Assembly: GCA_017451695.1 (NCBI GenBank)
Contig: JAFTNW010000039.1
Coordinates: 1-54,398 of the forward strand
Direction: 5' to 3'
Length of the DNA: 54,398 bases
From: Bacteroidaceae bacterium
Lineage (GTDB): Bacteria; Bacteroidota; Bacteroidia; Bacteroidales; Bacteroidaceae
In this document: positions 33,101 to 42,507 of the stretch, one piece after another
How positions within the stretch are numbered: position 1 is the first letter of the stretch
Layout of the letters: the number at the start of each line of letters is the position of its first letter
The notes under the pieces: generated by a model
Databases searched by the model: none
What the model saw: only the letters and a program-made list of their open reading frames with translations
Told to the model about the DNA's origin: nothing
Position numbers and translations under genes: made by a program

Positions 33101-33745
33101 GGGTGAAGAGGGGCTCAAAGCGGCATCGCGGAACTGCTGGATGCTGTTCCAATCAACAAGGGGAGCTATATCCTCCTGCTCCAAGAGTTCAATCTTCTGA
33201 ATCTCGTGCGATGTGCGGAAGCCATCGAAGAAGTTCAAGAAAGGTATGCGGCTTTTGATTGTCGAGAGGTGAGCAACGGCTGCAAGGTCCATAACCTCCT
33301 GTACCGAGCCCTCTGCCAACATTGCAAAACCTGTCTGGCGGCAAGCCATAACGTCCATGTGGTCGCCAAAGATACAGAGTGAGCTACCTGCCAAAGAACG
33401 TGCCGATACGTGGAACACGCTGGGGAGCATCTCACCTGCAATTTTATACATGTTGGGAATCATGAGCAGCAATCCCTGAGAGGCTGTAAATGTGGTGGTG
33501 AGTGCACCGGCCTGCAATGAACCGTGAACAGCACCTGCCGCACCGCCCTCTGACTGCATTTCTTGTACCAAAACTGTCTCGCCGAAGAGATTCTTACGGC
33601 CCTGAGCAGCCCACTCATCCACATACTCTGCCATTGTAGAAGAGGGTGTGATGGGGTAGATGGCTGCTACCTCGGAAAACATGTACGCAATGTGTGCTGC
33701 GGCCTGGTTTCCGTCACAAGTGATAAATTTCTTTGCTTTTGTCAT
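30188..33745 (-). CDS. nifJ: Pyruvate:ferredoxin (flavodoxin) oxidoreductase
   Basis: PFOR oxidatively decarboxylates pyruvate to acetyl-CoA and reduces ferredoxin, a central step in anaerobic Bacteroidales. The 1185-residue single chain has the domains in order. First is the pyrimidine-binding domain (VAAIYPITPSSTMAEYVDEW). The gamma or CoA domain follows (FGLGADGTVGANKNSIKIIG). Two [4Fe-4S] motifs come next: CIQCNRCSYVCPHGC near residue 701 and CLGCGNCVDVCPGNP near 752. The TPP-binding domain holds GDGASYDIGYGGLDHVIASG near 972 and DTEVYSNTGGQASKSTP. Further Cys for the proximal cluster are in FSGACSGCGETPYVKLL. The gene is monocistronic. Confidence 0.97.
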   Translation of the reverse strand: MTKAKKFITCDGNQAAAHIAYMFSEVAAIYPITPSSTMAEYVDEWAAQGRKNLFGETVLVQEMQSEGGAAGAVHGSLQAGALTTTFTASQGLLLMIPNMYKIAGEMLPSVFHVSARSLAGSSLCIFGDHMDVMACRQTGFAMLAEGSVQEVMDLAAVAHLSTIKSRIPFLNFFDGFRTSHEIQKIELLEQEDIAPLVDWNSIQQFRDAALSPSSPVVRGTAENPETFFAHKEVVNKFYDAVPDIVADYMNQVSAITGRKYAPFTYYGAEDADRVIVVMGSATEAAKEAIDYLMAKGEKVGLISVHLYRPFSLKYLAAVTPKTVKRIAVLDRTKEPGCNGEPLYLDVVEAFSSSEELKAINPTIVGGRFGIGSCDTTPAIIMSIYENLALPTPKNHFTVGIEDDVTFTSLPKKEEIAVVDGMFEAKFYGLGADGTVGANKNSIKIIGENTDKHCQAYFSYDSKKSGGFTCSHLRFGDKPIRSTYLVNTPNFVACHVQAYLRMYDVIRGLQKGGTFLLNTVWDGEELVKNLPNDIKRYFAENDITVYYINATKIAQEIGLGNRTNTILQSAFFRITEVIPVDLAIEQMKKFIVKSYGKKGQDVVDKNNAAVERGGEYKQLTVDAAWANLPADVEETRDEPEFITNIVRPINAQKGDSLPVSAYLQIADGTWPVGTSAYEKRGVSAFVPKWDAEKCIQCNRCSYVCPHGCIRPFVMDENEAAGLNAAKIEMKAPAALKGMQFRIQVGVLDCLGCGNCVDVCPGNPKLGGSALSMVSLEEERAEAANWDYCVKNVKSKQHLVDVKSNPKNSQFATPLFQFSGACSGCGETPYVKLLTQLFGDRQIVANATGCSSIYTASVPSTPYCTNEKGEGPAWANSLFEDFCEFGLGMKLAENKIRARLTDLFGKVLECEACSEELKGLAQQWLDNKEDGEVTKSIAPAIIAACEACTCDTCKQILAIKQYIVKRSQWIIGGDGASYDIGYGGLDHVIASGEDINILVLDTEVYSNTGGQASKSTPLGAIAKFAAAGKRIRKKDLGMIATTYGYVYVAQIAMGASYDQCLKAIREAEAYPGPSLVIAYAPCINHGIKRGMGKAQAEQNAAVECGYWHLWRYNPALEEEGKNPFTLDSKEPQWDKFQSFLQGEVRYASLAKQFPTEAQELFEAAEGMAKKRYSSYQRMAKLDWGKEE

Positions 33746-33870
33746 AGTGCAATTAAATTTTATGAAAATAATATTGTTTTTCTCTGTCTGTGCGGGCTTG
33801 TTGAGGGCCCTTGATTATGGTTGCCACGGTGGTAAATAATCTTGCGCACCAATGACACACATAATTCATG

Positions 33871-33930
33871 CAAAAATACAAAATAATCGGGAAAAATATC
33901 TATAAAAGCGATGTAAAAAGATTATATTTG
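33871..33930. promoter_or_regulatory. Divergent promoters of nifJ and the GHL10 glycosidase gene
   Basis: On the minus strand TATTTTTG (33871-33878) fits the -7 box for nifJ, giving a leader of about 120 bases. On the plus strand TATATTTG (33923-33930) lies 20 bases before the ATG at 33951. Confidence 0.5.
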
Positions 33931-33950
33931 TGATATTTTTTATTTCAGCG

Positions 33951-35618
33951 ATGCAAAATTTAATAAAGTATGTTGCTTTGTTGCTGTTATCGACAGCGGC
34001 AATGGCACAAAACATATCCTCTCCAAAATACGAATACAGGGCTGTGTGGCTCACTACGATAGAGAACCTCGATTGGCCTAAAAAGTTGATTAAAACCCCT
34101 TCGGACACCCTTGCACAGCAACGCGAGCTTGTGAATATCCTCGATTCGTTGCAGGCACTGAATGTGAACACCGTGTTGTTGCAAACCCGCGTGCGCGGCG
34201 ATGTGATATATCCATCGGCAATAGAGCCATTTTCCCATGTGCTCACAGGTGTATCGGGCAAGAATCCCGGTTACGATCCCCTAGCCTTTGCCATAGATGA
34301 GTGCCACAAGCGTGGCATGCAGTTACATGCGTGGATAGTAACCCTGCCGCTTGGCAAAAAGGAGCATATAAAGCGCATGGGTGCCCGCTCGCTCACACGC
34401 ACGCATCGCAACCTGTGTACCTTTTACAAGGATAGCTGGTACATGGAGCCGGGCAATCCTGCCACATCCGATTATATATGCCGAATAGTACAGGAGATAA
34501 CCGCCAACTACAATGTAGATGGCATCCACCTCGATTATGTGCGATACCCCGACCGCACGGTCGGTTACCCCGATGCTAAACTGCATCGCACACATGGCAA
34601 GAGGCTTTCCCTTGCCGCTTGGCGACGTGCCAATATCACCAACATAGCAAAGCGGGTATATTCCACGGTAAAGGGTATAAAACCGTGGGTGCGAGTGAGT
34701 TGTGCTCCGCTTGGCAAATACGACGACCTCACATCGTATAGTTCTTTGGGGTGGAACGCCCACGATGCCGTCTTTCAGGAGGCGCAGAATTGGGTGCGCG
34801 ACGGCTATATGGATATTCTCTTCCCCATGCTCTATTTCAAGGGAAATAATTTCTATCCCTTTGTGCTCGATTGGCAGGAAAATTCCCATGGCAGGCATAT
34901 TGTTCCCGGCATAGGTATATATCGTGTGCTGCCCGAGTATGGCGGTTGGTCGCCCATTGAGATAAAACGCCAGCTGTTTACATCGCGCTCGGCGGGCGTG
35001 GCGGGCACGGCAATGTTCCGTGCAGAGCATGTGCTGAATAGCGAATCGGCCACGGCTGTATATTCTTCGGCCTACGATAAGCCGGCTCTTGTGCCCCCTC
35101 TCTCTTGGGCCGAAGCTCCTGCCCCGCAATCCCCTGCATCGCTCTCCGTGAACAGAGTGGGCGATAGTTTTAATATCGCATGGGCTCATGTACCCTCGGT
35201 TGATGGGCACCCCGCAATACGCTACAATGTATATGTGGCTGTTGGCGATACCATAGATTGCGAAAATATCGATAACCTCCTGTGTACCACCGACGAAACC
35301 TCCTTCATTTGGGAGTGCCGTACAAAAAGTGCTGTTTCATTGGCTGTAACAGCGGTCGATGCATACGGCCGCGAGAGCGAGCCTGCCGTTTGGAGCTGCG
35401 AAAGCGGTTACCCCTCCCCGTCGCCTCATGAGCTGCTGCTGCCCGAGCCACGCACATGGGGTATGCGCCTTGCCGTTTACGATGTTTTTGGTCGTTGCAT
35501 CCATTCGGGGCGTTACAGTACCCGAGTGATAGTAGCGGGCTTGCCTGCCGGTTATTATTGGCTCAAAGTATATGGCAACGATGGCAGGGTGGTGGAGAGC
35601 AGGTGCTTCCGCAGATAA
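33951..35618 (+). CDS. GHL10-type putative glycosidase (DUF187) with C-terminal secretion-like tail
   Basis: This secreted protein has a signal peptide (MQNLIKYVALLLLSTAAMAQ) and a GHL10 TIM-barrel domain to about residue 340. Markers are YEYRAVWLTTIENLDWP, VNTVLLQTRVRGDVIYPSAI, NYNVDGIHLDYVRYP and DILFPMLYFKG. A fibronectin type III-like domain (PASLSVNRVGDSFNIAWAHV) follows. The last 60 residues resemble a type A secretion-system sorting tail (LAVYDVFGRCIH, GLPAGYYWLKVYGNDGRVV). Family members act on glycans such as peptidoglycan or polysaccharide, but the substrate is unknown. I chose the ATG at 33951; an upstream GTG would fall within the promoter. Confidence 0.88.
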   Translation: MQNLIKYVALLLLSTAAMAQNISSPKYEYRAVWLTTIENLDWPKKLIKTPSDTLAQQRELVNILDSLQALNVNTVLLQTRVRGDVIYPSAIEPFSHVLTGVSGKNPGYDPLAFAIDECHKRGMQLHAWIVTLPLGKKEHIKRMGARSLTRTHRNLCTFYKDSWYMEPGNPATSDYICRIVQEITANYNVDGIHLDYVRYPDRTVGYPDAKLHRTHGKRLSLAAWRRANITNIAKRVYSTVKGIKPWVRVSCAPLGKYDDLTSYSSLGWNAHDAVFQEAQNWVRDGYMDILFPMLYFKGNNFYPFVLDWQENSHGRHIVPGIGIYRVLPEYGGWSPIEIKRQLFTSRSAGVAGTAMFRAEHVLNSESATAVYSSAYDKPALVPPLSWAEAPAPQSPASLSVNRVGDSFNIAWAHVPSVDGHPAIRYNVYVAVGDTIDCENIDNLLCTTDETSFIWECRTKSAVSLAVTAVDAYGRESEPAVWSCESGYPSPSPHELLLPEPRTWGMRLAVYDVFGRCIHSGRYSTRVIVAGLPAGYYWLKVYGNDGRVVESRCFRR

Positions 35619-35639
35619 GAATTATTGTAATCTTTTTAT

Positions 35640-36539
35640 TTATTTCTCTTTCCCTCCGAAGACCGAAAAGTGAACATATCTTTTGGGATTCTGTTTCAGG
35701 TCGGTGAGCAGTGCGTTAGCAGCGCTGCAAGTGCTGTCGAGCTTGTTGTAAAGCGAGTTGTCTTTCAGCAACATTCCTGCGGTCCCCTCGCCGTTGTTCA
35801 GTGCTTGGGTGATTGCCTCAAGGTTGTTCAGCGTGCTCTCCAACGATGTGAACATTTGTTTGTAATCGACATCTTTTATCTGCGATGAAACGGCAAGCAC
35901 ATCGTCCTCCATCTGTATCATGCGCTCGGTAATCTGCGGAATATCCTTGCCCAGCAAACTATTTATTTGTGCGGTGGTTACGGCAAGGTTGTTTGTCAGT
36001 TTCTCCACGTTTTTAATAGAACTGTATAGTTCGGGTGTTGCGAGCAGGGTGTTAAGTGAGGTTAGTATAGAATCTATTTTGGGAACCATATTCGTTACCG
36101 AGGGTATCACCTCGCCCATCTCTCCTTGCAAGCCTTTGTTCAAGCGACCCTCAATGGTGTCGCCCGGAGCAAGATATTTGTTGCTGTTGCCAAGAACTAT
36201 GCTCACATCGCTGCCGCCGAGCATGTGGTTGTTTACCTCGGCATAGCTCCCTTTGGGTATGCGCAGACGCTTGTCGATGTCTATGGTTACAATAACATAT
36301 TTCATGTTGGCGAAATCGTAGTTTATGCCTTGCACGTTACCCGCCTTGTATCCATTAAGATATATGGGGCTTGAATTTACCACTTGCCCTATGTTGTCGA
36401 ACTTTACATAGTATCGCTCTCCATCTTTGAACAGGTCAATCCCTTTGAAGAAATTTATCATCAGGTATATGAGCAACAGTGCCAAAATGCCTATTGCACC
36501 CACAATAAACTCCTTGCTGTATTTCATCTTCTTTGCCAT
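35640..36539 (-). CDS. MlaD/MCE family lipid-transport protein
   Basis: The product (299 residues) has an N-terminal membrane anchor (residues 9-31, GAIGILALLLIYLMINFF) and a single MCE domain (VKFDNIGQVVNSSPIYLNGY, then KAGNVQGINYDF; GSYAEVNNHMLGGSDVSIVL). A helical C-terminal needle-like region follows, with repeated Leu and Asn. MCE proteins shuttle phospholipids between the inner and outer membranes. No MlaE/F partners are near; in Bacteroidetes such genes are often apart. It lies 11 bases after amiC in the same direction and is the last gene of the leuA-to-mlaD run. Confidence 0.88.
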   Translation of the reverse strand: MAKKMKYSKEFIVGAIGILALLLIYLMINFFKGIDLFKDGERYYVKFDNIGQVVNSSPIYLNGYKAGNVQGINYDFANMKYVIVTIDIDKRLRIPKGSYAEVNNHMLGGSDVSIVLGNSNKYLAPGDTIEGRLNKGLQGEMGEVIPSVTNMVPKIDSILTSLNTLLATPELYSSIKNVEKLTNNLAVTTAQINSLLGKDIPQITERMIQMEDDVLAVSSQIKDVDYKQMFTSLESTLNNLEAITQALNNGEGTAGMLLKDNSLYNKLDSTCSAANALLTDLKQNPKRYVHFSVFGGKEK

Positions 36540-36550
36540 AGTGTACTCAA

Positions 36551-37744
36551 CTATTTCTGTTTCCTGTATATCTCTATCGCCTCTTTGGTGCTCACCTTTT
36601 TATCATCGATAAAGGCCACCACAAACGCCTCTTTGAATTTTGCCGATATCTCCTTGCGTTTCTTTGCAATAAGGTCGTAGTTGGTGCTCTCGCCATAGGT
36701 GTATTTATACATGCCGTTCTCTTTGTAATAGTCGGCCTTTACACCTTTCAAGCGTTTGTCGCCATCTTTCAGCTTGCTGCCCGATGTGAGTATCTGCACC
36801 TTGAAAACAGGTTGCCCGCCATGGTTGTTTGCTTTTGCAGGTTCCTGTTTCTTTGTTTTGCTCGCAGGGGGCGTTACCGGTGTGCTGTTTGCCGGTTTCT
36901 TGCTACCTTGGGGCTTGCTTGCGGGGGCCTCGCTTTTCGCTTGGTTTTGGAGGCTCTTTTTATACTCGCGGTAGTAGCTTGCAAATCCGTTGAAAATACC
37001 CTTTGCAATCTGCTTCTGTCCGTTCTTTGAGGCTATGTATTTCTCCTCTGTGGGGTTCGATATAAAGCCTACCTCCACAAGAATGCTCGGCATTACCGTT
37101 TTGTGCAGCACAATGAATCCACCGGTAGATACACCGCGGTTGTGCAGTTTGGTGCTGTTTACCATGCCTTTTTGCACAGCCTCGGCAAGTGCAATGCTCT
37201 TCTCCATGTCGTGGCTTCGTATAAGCTCGAATATTATATAGCTTTCGCTCGAGCGGGGGTCGAATCCCTTGTATGTCTCCTCGAAATTATCTTCAAGCAG
37301 TATCGCCTCGTTCTCGTACATAGCCGCAGCCTTGGCCTCGGCACTGCTGCCCGCACCCAATGTGAATGTTTCGCATCCGTGCGCTTTCCTCGATTTTGCC
37401 GCGTTTGAGTGGATGGATATAAAAAGGTCGGCGTTTGCATCGTTGGCTATTGTGGCGCGGCGCACAAGAGGAATCTTTACATCGGTGGTGCGGGTGAATA
37501 TTATCTTCACCTCGGGGAACTCCTCTTTTATCATTTCGGCAAGAGCTTTGGATACATTCATGTTCACTGTTTTCTCCTTTGCCCGTTTGCCCAATGCTCC
37601 GGGGTCCACACCTCCGTGCCCGGGATCGATGACCACGGTAAATGCCTTTTTCTTGCTCTTTTGCGCCACAATGTGGCAAGGTGCCGCTATTGTGAACAGC
37701 AGCACGGCAAGCAACAGCCTTATATGCAACAAGCCTCTCTTCAA
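36551..37744 (-). CDS. N-acetylmuramoyl-L-alanine amidase (Amidase_3)
   Basis: This periplasmic zinc amidase cleaves the amide link between MurNAc and the stem peptide and helps separate daughter cells. It has a signal peptide (LLAVLLFTIAAPCHIVAQ). The Amidase_3 domain carries the zinc ligands in VIDPGHGGVDPGALG, the later SIHSNAAKSRKAHG and EVGF, plus a blocking-helix-like region EEKYIASKNGQKQIAKG. A Pro-, Lys- and Ala-rich linker is followed by a SPOR-like domain (PVFKVQILTSGSKLKDGDKR) that may bind denuded septal glycan. The gene is 5 bases downstream of leuB and 11 bases upstream of mlaD. Confidence 0.9.
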   Translation of the reverse strand: MKRGLLHIRLLLAVLLFTIAAPCHIVAQKSKKKAFTVVIDPGHGGVDPGALGKRAKEKTVNMNVSKALAEMIKEEFPEVKIIFTRTTDVKIPLVRRATIANDANADLFISIHSNAAKSRKAHGCETFTLGAGSSAEAKAAAMYENEAILLEDNFEETYKGFDPRSSESYIIFELIRSHDMEKSIALAEAVQKGMVNSTKLHNRGVSTGGFIVLHKTVMPSILVEVGFISNPTEEKYIASKNGQKQIAKGIFNGFASYYREYKKSLQNQAKSEAPASKPQGSKKPANSTPVTPPASKTKKQEPAKANNHGGQPVFKVQILTSGSKLKDGDKRLKGVKADYYKENGMYKYTYGESTNYDLIAKKRKEISAKFKEAFVVAFIDDKKVSTKEAIEIYRKQK

Positions 37745-37749
37745 AACTA

Positions 37750-38823
37750 TTATTTATTGTTTATGTAGTTTACAATCCACTCGCCCACCTCTTTGGTGCC
37801 ATACTCTTTGCCACCCTCAATCTGAATATCGGGTGTTCTCACGTTGGCAGCCATTGATGCGCTCACAGCCTCGCGAATGAGTTTGCCCTCTTCCATAAGG
37901 CCGAATGCATATTCGAACATCATGGCAGCCGACAGAATGGTTGCAAGGGGGTTGGCAATGTTCTTGCCTGCCGCCTGGGGCCAAGAGCCGTGGATGGGTT
38001 CGAACAGAGATGTGTGCACGCCCACCGATGCCGAGGGTAGCAAGCCCAATGAGCCTGTAATTACAGAGCCTTCGTCGGTGAGAATGTCGCCAAACATGTT
38101 TTCTGTAACCATCACGTCAAACGATGTGGGCCACTGAATGAGGCGCATGGCAGCGTTGTCCACAAACATAAATTCGGTCTCCACCTCTGGGTATTGTGCA
38201 GAAATCTCCTTTGCAATCTCGCGCCACAAACGCGATGTGGCAAGCACGTTGGCTTTGTCTATCACTGTAACTTTCTTGCGGCGTTTCATTGCATACTCGT
38301 AGGCGAGTTTTACGATGCGCTCAATCTCCTCGCGCGAATATACGCAGGTGTCGTATGCCACGTTGCCATCCTCGCTGCGGCCTTGGGGGCGGCCGAAGTA
38401 GAGTCCGCCTGTAAGCTCGCGTATGCACATAAAATCGGTGCCCTTTACAATGTCGGTGCGCAGGGGCGATTTATCGATAAGTGCCTCGAATGTGGTAACA
38501 GGGCGCAGATTGGCATAGAGGCCCAGCTTTTTGCGCATTGCAAGCAATCCCTGCTCGGGGCGCACTTTGGCATTGGGGTTGTTGTCGAAGCGTAGGTCGC
38601 CCACGGCGCCAAAGAGCACGGCATCGCTCTGCATGCAGAGTTCGTGTGTCTCGTCGGGGTAGGGGTTGCCTGTGGCATCTATTGCACACGCTCCCACAAG
38701 CCCTGTCTTGTAGTTGAGTGTGTGGTTGAATTTATTGCAGATGGCTTTTGTAACCTCAAGTGCTTGCGCTATAATCTCGGGGCCTATGCCATCGCCGGGT
38801 AGAACTGCTATATTGAAATTCAT
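37750..38823 (-). CDS. leuB: 3-isopropylmalate dehydrogenase
   Basis: LeuB oxidatively decarboxylates 3-isopropylmalate to 2-oxoisocaproate in leucine synthesis. The family signatures are [11 protein letters not shown] near the N-terminus, [20 protein letters not shown], the substrate-binding [14 protein letters not shown], the catalytic-Lys region [11 protein letters not shown], and [20 protein letters not shown] with the metal-binding Asp residues. The length of 357 residues is standard. A 51-base gap with a short hairpin separates it from leuD. The amiC gene begins 5 bases after its stop. Confidence 0.97.
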   Translation of the reverse strand: MNFNIAVLPGDGIGPEIIAQALEVTKAICNKFNHTLNYKTGLVGACAIDATGNPYPDETHELCMQSDAVLFGAVGDLRFDNNPNAKVRPEQGLLAMRKKLGLYANLRPVTTFEALIDKSPLRTDIVKGTDFMCIRELTGGLYFGRPQGRSEDGNVAYDTCVYSREEIERIVKLAYEYAMKRRKKVTVIDKANVLATSRLWREIAKEISAQYPEVETEFMFVDNAAMRLIQWPTSFDVMVTENMFGDILTDEGSVITGSLGLLPSASVGVHTSLFEPIHGSWPQAAGKNIANPLATILSAAMMFEYAFGLMEEGKLIREAVSASMAANVRTPDIQIEGGKEYGTKEVGEWIVNYINNK

Positions 38824-38846
38824 GGTTTTCTGTGATTTTTATTGTG

Positions 38847-38864
38847 TGCCCCATCTGTGGGGCA
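38847..38864 (-). promoter_or_regulatory. Intercistronic hairpin leuD-leuB
   Basis: TGCCCCA (38847-38853) and TGGGGCA (38858-38864) form a short G+C-rich stem in the 51-base gap. It has no U-tract and so is more likely a stability or processing element than a terminator. Confidence 0.4.
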
Positions 38865-38874
38865 AATGTTTCTA

Positions 38875-39468
38875 TTAATTGTTTTTAGCCTCCCAAGCCT
38901 CAATCTTGTCCTTGTTGCTCAAAAGGAAATCGATATCGTCGAGTCCGTTCATCAGGCAGTGTTTCTTGTAGCCGTTAATCTCAAACTGTTCGCTCTTGCC
39001 TGTGGCATTGTTTGTTATTGTCTGCTGTGGCAAATCCACTGTTACCTGTGTCGCGGGGTTCTGCTCGATGGATGCAAAAAGCTCCTTCAAGAACTCCTCG
39101 CTCACTACCACGGGCAGCACAAAATTGTTCAGTTCGTTGTTCTTGTGAATGTCGGCAAAGAAACTCGATACCACAACACGGAACCCATAGTCGGCAATGG
39201 CCCAAGCAGCGTGCTCGCGGCTCGAACCGCAACCGAAGTTCTTGCCTGCAACAAGTATTCTGCCGCTGTATTTGGGGTTGTTCATCACAAAACTCTCAAT
39301 CTTGTTACCCTCTTTGTCGAAACGCCAATCGCGGAACAAAAAGTCGCCGAATCCCTCGCGTGTGGTAGCTTTCAAAAAGCGGGCGGGCACAATCTGGTCT
39401 GTGTCGATGTTCTCCAACGGCAAGGGTATGCAACTGTCGGTGAGTATGTTGAATTTTTCTTTTTTCAT
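38875..39468 (-). CDS. leuD: 3-isopropylmalate dehydratase small subunit
   Basis: LeuD forms the swivel domain of isopropylmalate isomerase with LeuC. Signatures are [39 protein letters not shown] and [16 protein letters not shown]. The ATG at 39468 ([13 protein letters not shown]) is chosen; an upstream in-frame ATG at 39495 would overlap leuC. Its 197 residues match the LeuD length. It starts 13 bases after the leuC stop. Confidence 0.96.
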   Translation of the reverse strand: MKKEKFNILTDSCIPLPLENIDTDQIVPARFLKATTREGFGDFLFRDWRFDKEGNKIESFVMNNPKYSGRILVAGKNFGCGSSREHAAWAIADYGFRVVVSSFFADIHKNNELNNFVLPVVVSEEFLKELFASIEQNPATQVTVDLPQQTITNNATGKSEQFEINGYKKHCLMNGLDDIDFLLSNKDKIEAWEAKNN

Positions 39469-39481
39469 CTGTCTGTAATTG

Positions 39482-40876
39482 TTAGAGTAATTCACGCGGG
39501 TCTGTTATCACACCGGTAACGGCTGCGGCTGCTGCCACATAGGGGCTTGCAAGAATGGTGTGCGAGCCGGGGCCTTGACGGCCTTCGAAGTTGCGGTTGC
39601 TGGTAGATACGCAATATTTGCCGGCGGGCACTTTGTCCTCGTTCATTGCAAGGCAGGCCGAACAGCCCGGTTCGCGAATCTCGAATCCGGCCTCTGCAAG
39701 CACCTTGTCTATGCCCTCTGCCTCAATCTGGCGTGCCACGCTCCATGAGCCCGGTACAATCCATGCGGTTACGTTGTCGGCCTTTTTCCTCCCTTTCACA
39801 ATTTGTGCAAAGGCACGAAAATCCTCTATGCGCCCGTTGGTGCAGCTACCCACAAAAACATAGTCAATGTGGTGCCCTGTGAGCTTTTCACCTGCTGTAA
39901 ATCCCATGTAATCGAGCGATTTTAGGAACGATGCACGGCCCGCCTCGTCGATGGTATCGGCGGTGGGTATGCTCTCTGTGATGCCTATTCCCATGCCCGG
40001 GTTTGTGCCGTATGTTATGCGGGGCTCAATATCCTCGGCGCGGAAGGTATATTCCTTGTCAAACACGGCGTCGGTATCGCTTTTAAGTGTTCTCCAATAG
40101 GCAACAGCCTTCTCCCACTCTTCGCCTTTGGGTGCATAGGGGCGGCCTTTGATATATTCAAATGTAACCTCGTCGGGGGCTACCATGCCACCGCGGGCAC
40201 CCATCTCTATAGATAGATTGCAAAGTGTAAGGCGGCTCTCCATGCTCAGTGAACGTATAGCCTCGCCGGCATACTCCACAAAATAGCCTGTGGCACCGCT
40301 TGTTGTCATTTGCGACATTATGTAGAGCGCAACATCCTTGGCTGTTACACCCTTGCCCAATTTGCCCTCTACGCTTATGCGCATGGCCTTTGGTTTCTGC
40401 TGCAGGATACACTGCGATGCCATAACCATGCCCACCTCGCTTGTACCGATGCCGAATGCTATTGCACCCATTGCACCATGGGTTGATGTGTGTGAATCGC
40501 CACACACGATGGTCATGCCGGGGAGGGTGAGTCCTTGCTCGGGGCCCACAACGTGTATTATACCGTTGTTGGGGTGTTTCATGCCCCAATAGCTGAGCCC
40601 GAATTGTGCAGCGTTCTTGGTGAGCGCATCAACCTGCTTGCGCGAAACCTCGTCCTCTATTGGTTTGTCTTGGTTTTTTGTGGGTATATTGTGGTCGGGC
40701 ATGCAGAATATCTTATCGGGGCGCAAGCACCCTATTCCTCTGCTGCGCAGTTCGTCGAATGCCTGTGGTGATGTAACCTCGTGGCAGTACAAACGGTCTA
40801 TGTATAGCTGTGTGGGGCCATCCTCAACCTTTTGCACAACGTGCGCATCCCATATTTTATCAAATAAGGTATTCAT
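39482..40876 (-). CDS. leuC: 3-isopropylmalate dehydratase large subunit
   Basis: LeuC is the [4Fe-4S] aconitase-like subunit that converts 2- to 3-isopropylmalate. It begins [13 protein letters not shown] and shows the family motifs [20 protein letters not shown] and [17 protein letters not shown] with the first cluster Cys. The second and third cluster Cys lie in [18 protein letters not shown]-terminal [20 protein letters not shown] holds substrate residues. At 464 residues it is full length. It is 9 bases downstream of leuA. Confidence 0.97.
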   Translation of the reverse strand: MNTLFDKIWDAHVVQKVEDGPTQLYIDRLYCHEVTSPQAFDELRSRGIGCLRPDKIFCMPDHNIPTKNQDKPIEDEVSRKQVDALTKNAAQFGLSYWGMKHPNNGIIHVVGPEQGLTLPGMTIVCGDSHTSTHGAMGAIAFGIGTSEVGMVMASQCILQQKPKAMRISVEGKLGKGVTAKDVALYIMSQMTTSGATGYFVEYAGEAIRSLSMESRLTLCNLSIEMGARGGMVAPDEVTFEYIKGRPYAPKGEEWEKAVAYWRTLKSDTDAVFDKEYTFRAEDIEPRITYGTNPGMGIGITESIPTADTIDEAGRASFLKSLDYMGFTAGEKLTGHHIDYVFVGSCTNGRIEDFRAFAQIVKGRKKADNVTAWIVPGSWSVARQIEAEGIDKVLAEAGFEIREPGCSACLAMNEDKVPAGKYCVSTSNRNFEGRQGPGSHTILASPYVAAAAAVTGVITDPRELL

Positions 40877-40885
40877 CGTAAAATA

Positions 40886-42382
40886 TTATTCGTTGAATTT
40901 GTTAATACAGTCGATGTACGCCTCAACCGATGCACTTACAATGTCGGTGTTTGCACCGAAACCATAGTATAAGCGGTCGTTGTACTCAACCTGCATGTGT
41001 ACTTTACCCATGTCGTCGCTTCCCTTGCTTATGGCCTGAATGGTAAACTCCTTCAATACCATTTCGCGACGTATGATGTTTTTGAGTGCCTTGATGGCGG
41101 CATCCACGGGGCCATTACCTGTGGCTGCGCTCTCGAACAGCTCGCCCGAAATGCGCAAGCCTATACTTGCCACGGAACGTATGTTCAGCCCTGTTGTTAC
41201 TTGCAGATATTCGAGTTTGATACCCTTGTTAGAGCTGCGCTCGGCACCGGCAAGCACCAGAATATCATCGTCGTGTACCTCCTTTTTCTTATCGGCAAGG
41301 CGCAGGAACTGCTCGTAAACCTCGTTCAGTTTGTCGTCCTCCAATGTAACGCCAAGTACACCCAAACGATATTTGAGGGCGGCACGGCCGCTGCGTGCGG
41401 TGAGCACGATTGAGTTATCATCGATACCCACATCTTTGGGGTTCATAATCTCGTATGTGCTCACATCCTTCAACACACCATCCTGGTGAATACCCGATGA
41501 GTGTGCAAAGGCGTTGCGCCCCACAATGGCCTTGTTTGCCTGCACAGGCATGTTCATAAGGCTCGAAATCATGCGGCTTGTGGGGTAAATCTTCTGTGTG
41601 TTTATGTTTGTCTCCACCTGCAAAGTGGGGTGGCACTTGGTAATCATCACAATCTCCTCAAGCGATGTGTTACCTGCTCTCTCGCCAATACCGTTTATGG
41701 TAACCTCCACCTGGCGCGCACCATTCATCACACCGGCAAGGGTGTTTGCGGTTGACATGCCAAGGTCGTTGTGGCAGTGTGTCGATATTGTGGCTTTGTG
41801 AATACCATCTACATGCTCCATCAGGTATTTTATTTTCTCGCCATACTCTGTGGGCAGGCAGTAACCTGTTGTGTCGGGGATATTAACCACGGTGGCACCG
41901 GCTTTTATCACAGCCTCCACCACGCGGGCAAGATACTCATTATCGGTGCGGCCTGCATCCTCGGCATAGAACTCAATGTCCTCAACATAGCGCTTGGCAT
42001 ACTTCACGGCAGCCACGGCACGCTCAATAATCTCCTCGCGTGTAGAACGGAACTTGTATTTGATGTGCGAATCGGATGTACCTATACCTGTGTGTATGCG
42101 CTTGTGCTTTGCGTAGCGCAGAGCATCAACGGCCACATCGATATCCTTCTCAATACCTCGTGTAAGGGCGCATATCGTGGGCCATGTAACAGCCTTTGAA
42201 ATCTCGATAACCGAGTTAAAATCACCGGGGCTCGAAATAGGGAAGCCCGCCTCAATCACATCCACACCCAACTGCTCAAGCTGCTTTGCAACCTGAATCT
42301 TCTCAACTGTGTTCAATTGGCAACCGGGTACCTGCTCGCCATCGCGCAGGGTAGTGTCAAAAATAAATAATCTATCGCTCAT
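40886..42382 (-). CDS. leuA: 2-isopropylmalate synthase
   Basis: LeuA condenses acetyl-CoA with 2-oxoisovalerate, the committed step of leucine synthesis, and is usually feedback-inhibited by leucine. The TIM-barrel domain starts [20 protein letters not shown] and includes [17 protein letters not shown] with metal-binding His residues and a catalytic linker ([13 protein letters not shown]). The C-terminal LeuA regulatory domain (about residues 370-498) is present, so the enzyme is probably leucine-sensitive. I chose the ATG at 42382 ([13 protein letters not shown]); an upstream in-frame ATG at 42475 lies in the repeat-derived leader. It heads the leuACDB operon. Confidence 0.96.
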   Translation of the reverse strand: MSDRLFIFDTTLRDGEQVPGCQLNTVEKIQVAKQLEQLGVDVIEAGFPISSPGDFNSVIEISKAVTWPTICALTRGIEKDIDVAVDALRYAKHKRIHTGIGTSDSHIKYKFRSTREEIIERAVAAVKYAKRYVEDIEFYAEDAGRTDNEYLARVVEAVIKAGATVVNIPDTTGYCLPTEYGEKIKYLMEHVDGIHKATISTHCHNDLGMSTANTLAGVMNGARQVEVTINGIGERAGNTSLEEIVMITKCHPTLQVETNINTQKIYPTSRMISSLMNMPVQANKAIVGRNAFAHSSGIHQDGVLKDVSTYEIMNPKDVGIDDNSIVLTARSGRAALKYRLGVLGVTLEDDKLNEVYEQFLRLADKKKEVHDDDILVLAGAERSSNKGIKLEYLQVTTGLNIRSVASIGLRISGELFESAATGNGPVDAAIKALKNIIRREMVLKEFTIQAISKGSDDMGKVHMQVEYNDRLYYGFGANTDIVSASVEAYIDCINKFNE

Positions 42383-42417
42383 TGTTTTAATAAATTTTTC
42401 AGTTATACAATCATTTA

Positions 42418-42500
42418 GTGCCATGCCTAACGAACGCGGGAAATCTGCAATAGTTGTTTGTAGAGATTTCTCCACAGCGTGTTCGGAATGACAATATAAT
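42418..42500 (-). repeat. Dispersed repeat subelement in the leuA leader
   Basis: On the minus strand the sequence TTGTCATTCCGAACACGCTG, followed by GGAGAAATCT and ending AGATTTCCCGCGTTCG, matches the TTGTCATTCCGAAC-type subelement at 15.9 and 45.6 kb. The stems GGAGAAATCT/AGATTTC and CGAAC-CGC/GCG-GTTCG are possible. Confidence 0.55.
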
Positions 42501-42507
42501 AAGGCAT
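42427..42507 (-). CDS. Candidate leader peptide of the leu operon (26 aa)
   Basis: In the leuA leader an ATG at 42507 opens a 26-codon frame ending with TAG at 42427, 44 bases before the leuA ATG. The peptide contains four Leu, three Ile and two Val residues, including the run KQLLQIS, a composition expected of a leucine leader peptide. The mRNA can form a hairpin over the frame. Much of the frame lies in a dispersed repeat, so the composition may be accidental. No Shine-Dalgarno or U-tract is seen. Confidence 0.25.
   Translation of the reverse strand: MPYYIVIPNTLWRNLYKQLLQISRVR

Noticed and set aside
34323..35210. 295-codon minus-strand frame opposite the GHL10 gene
   Set aside because: It is antisense to conserved glycosidase motifs and has no recognisable protein features.
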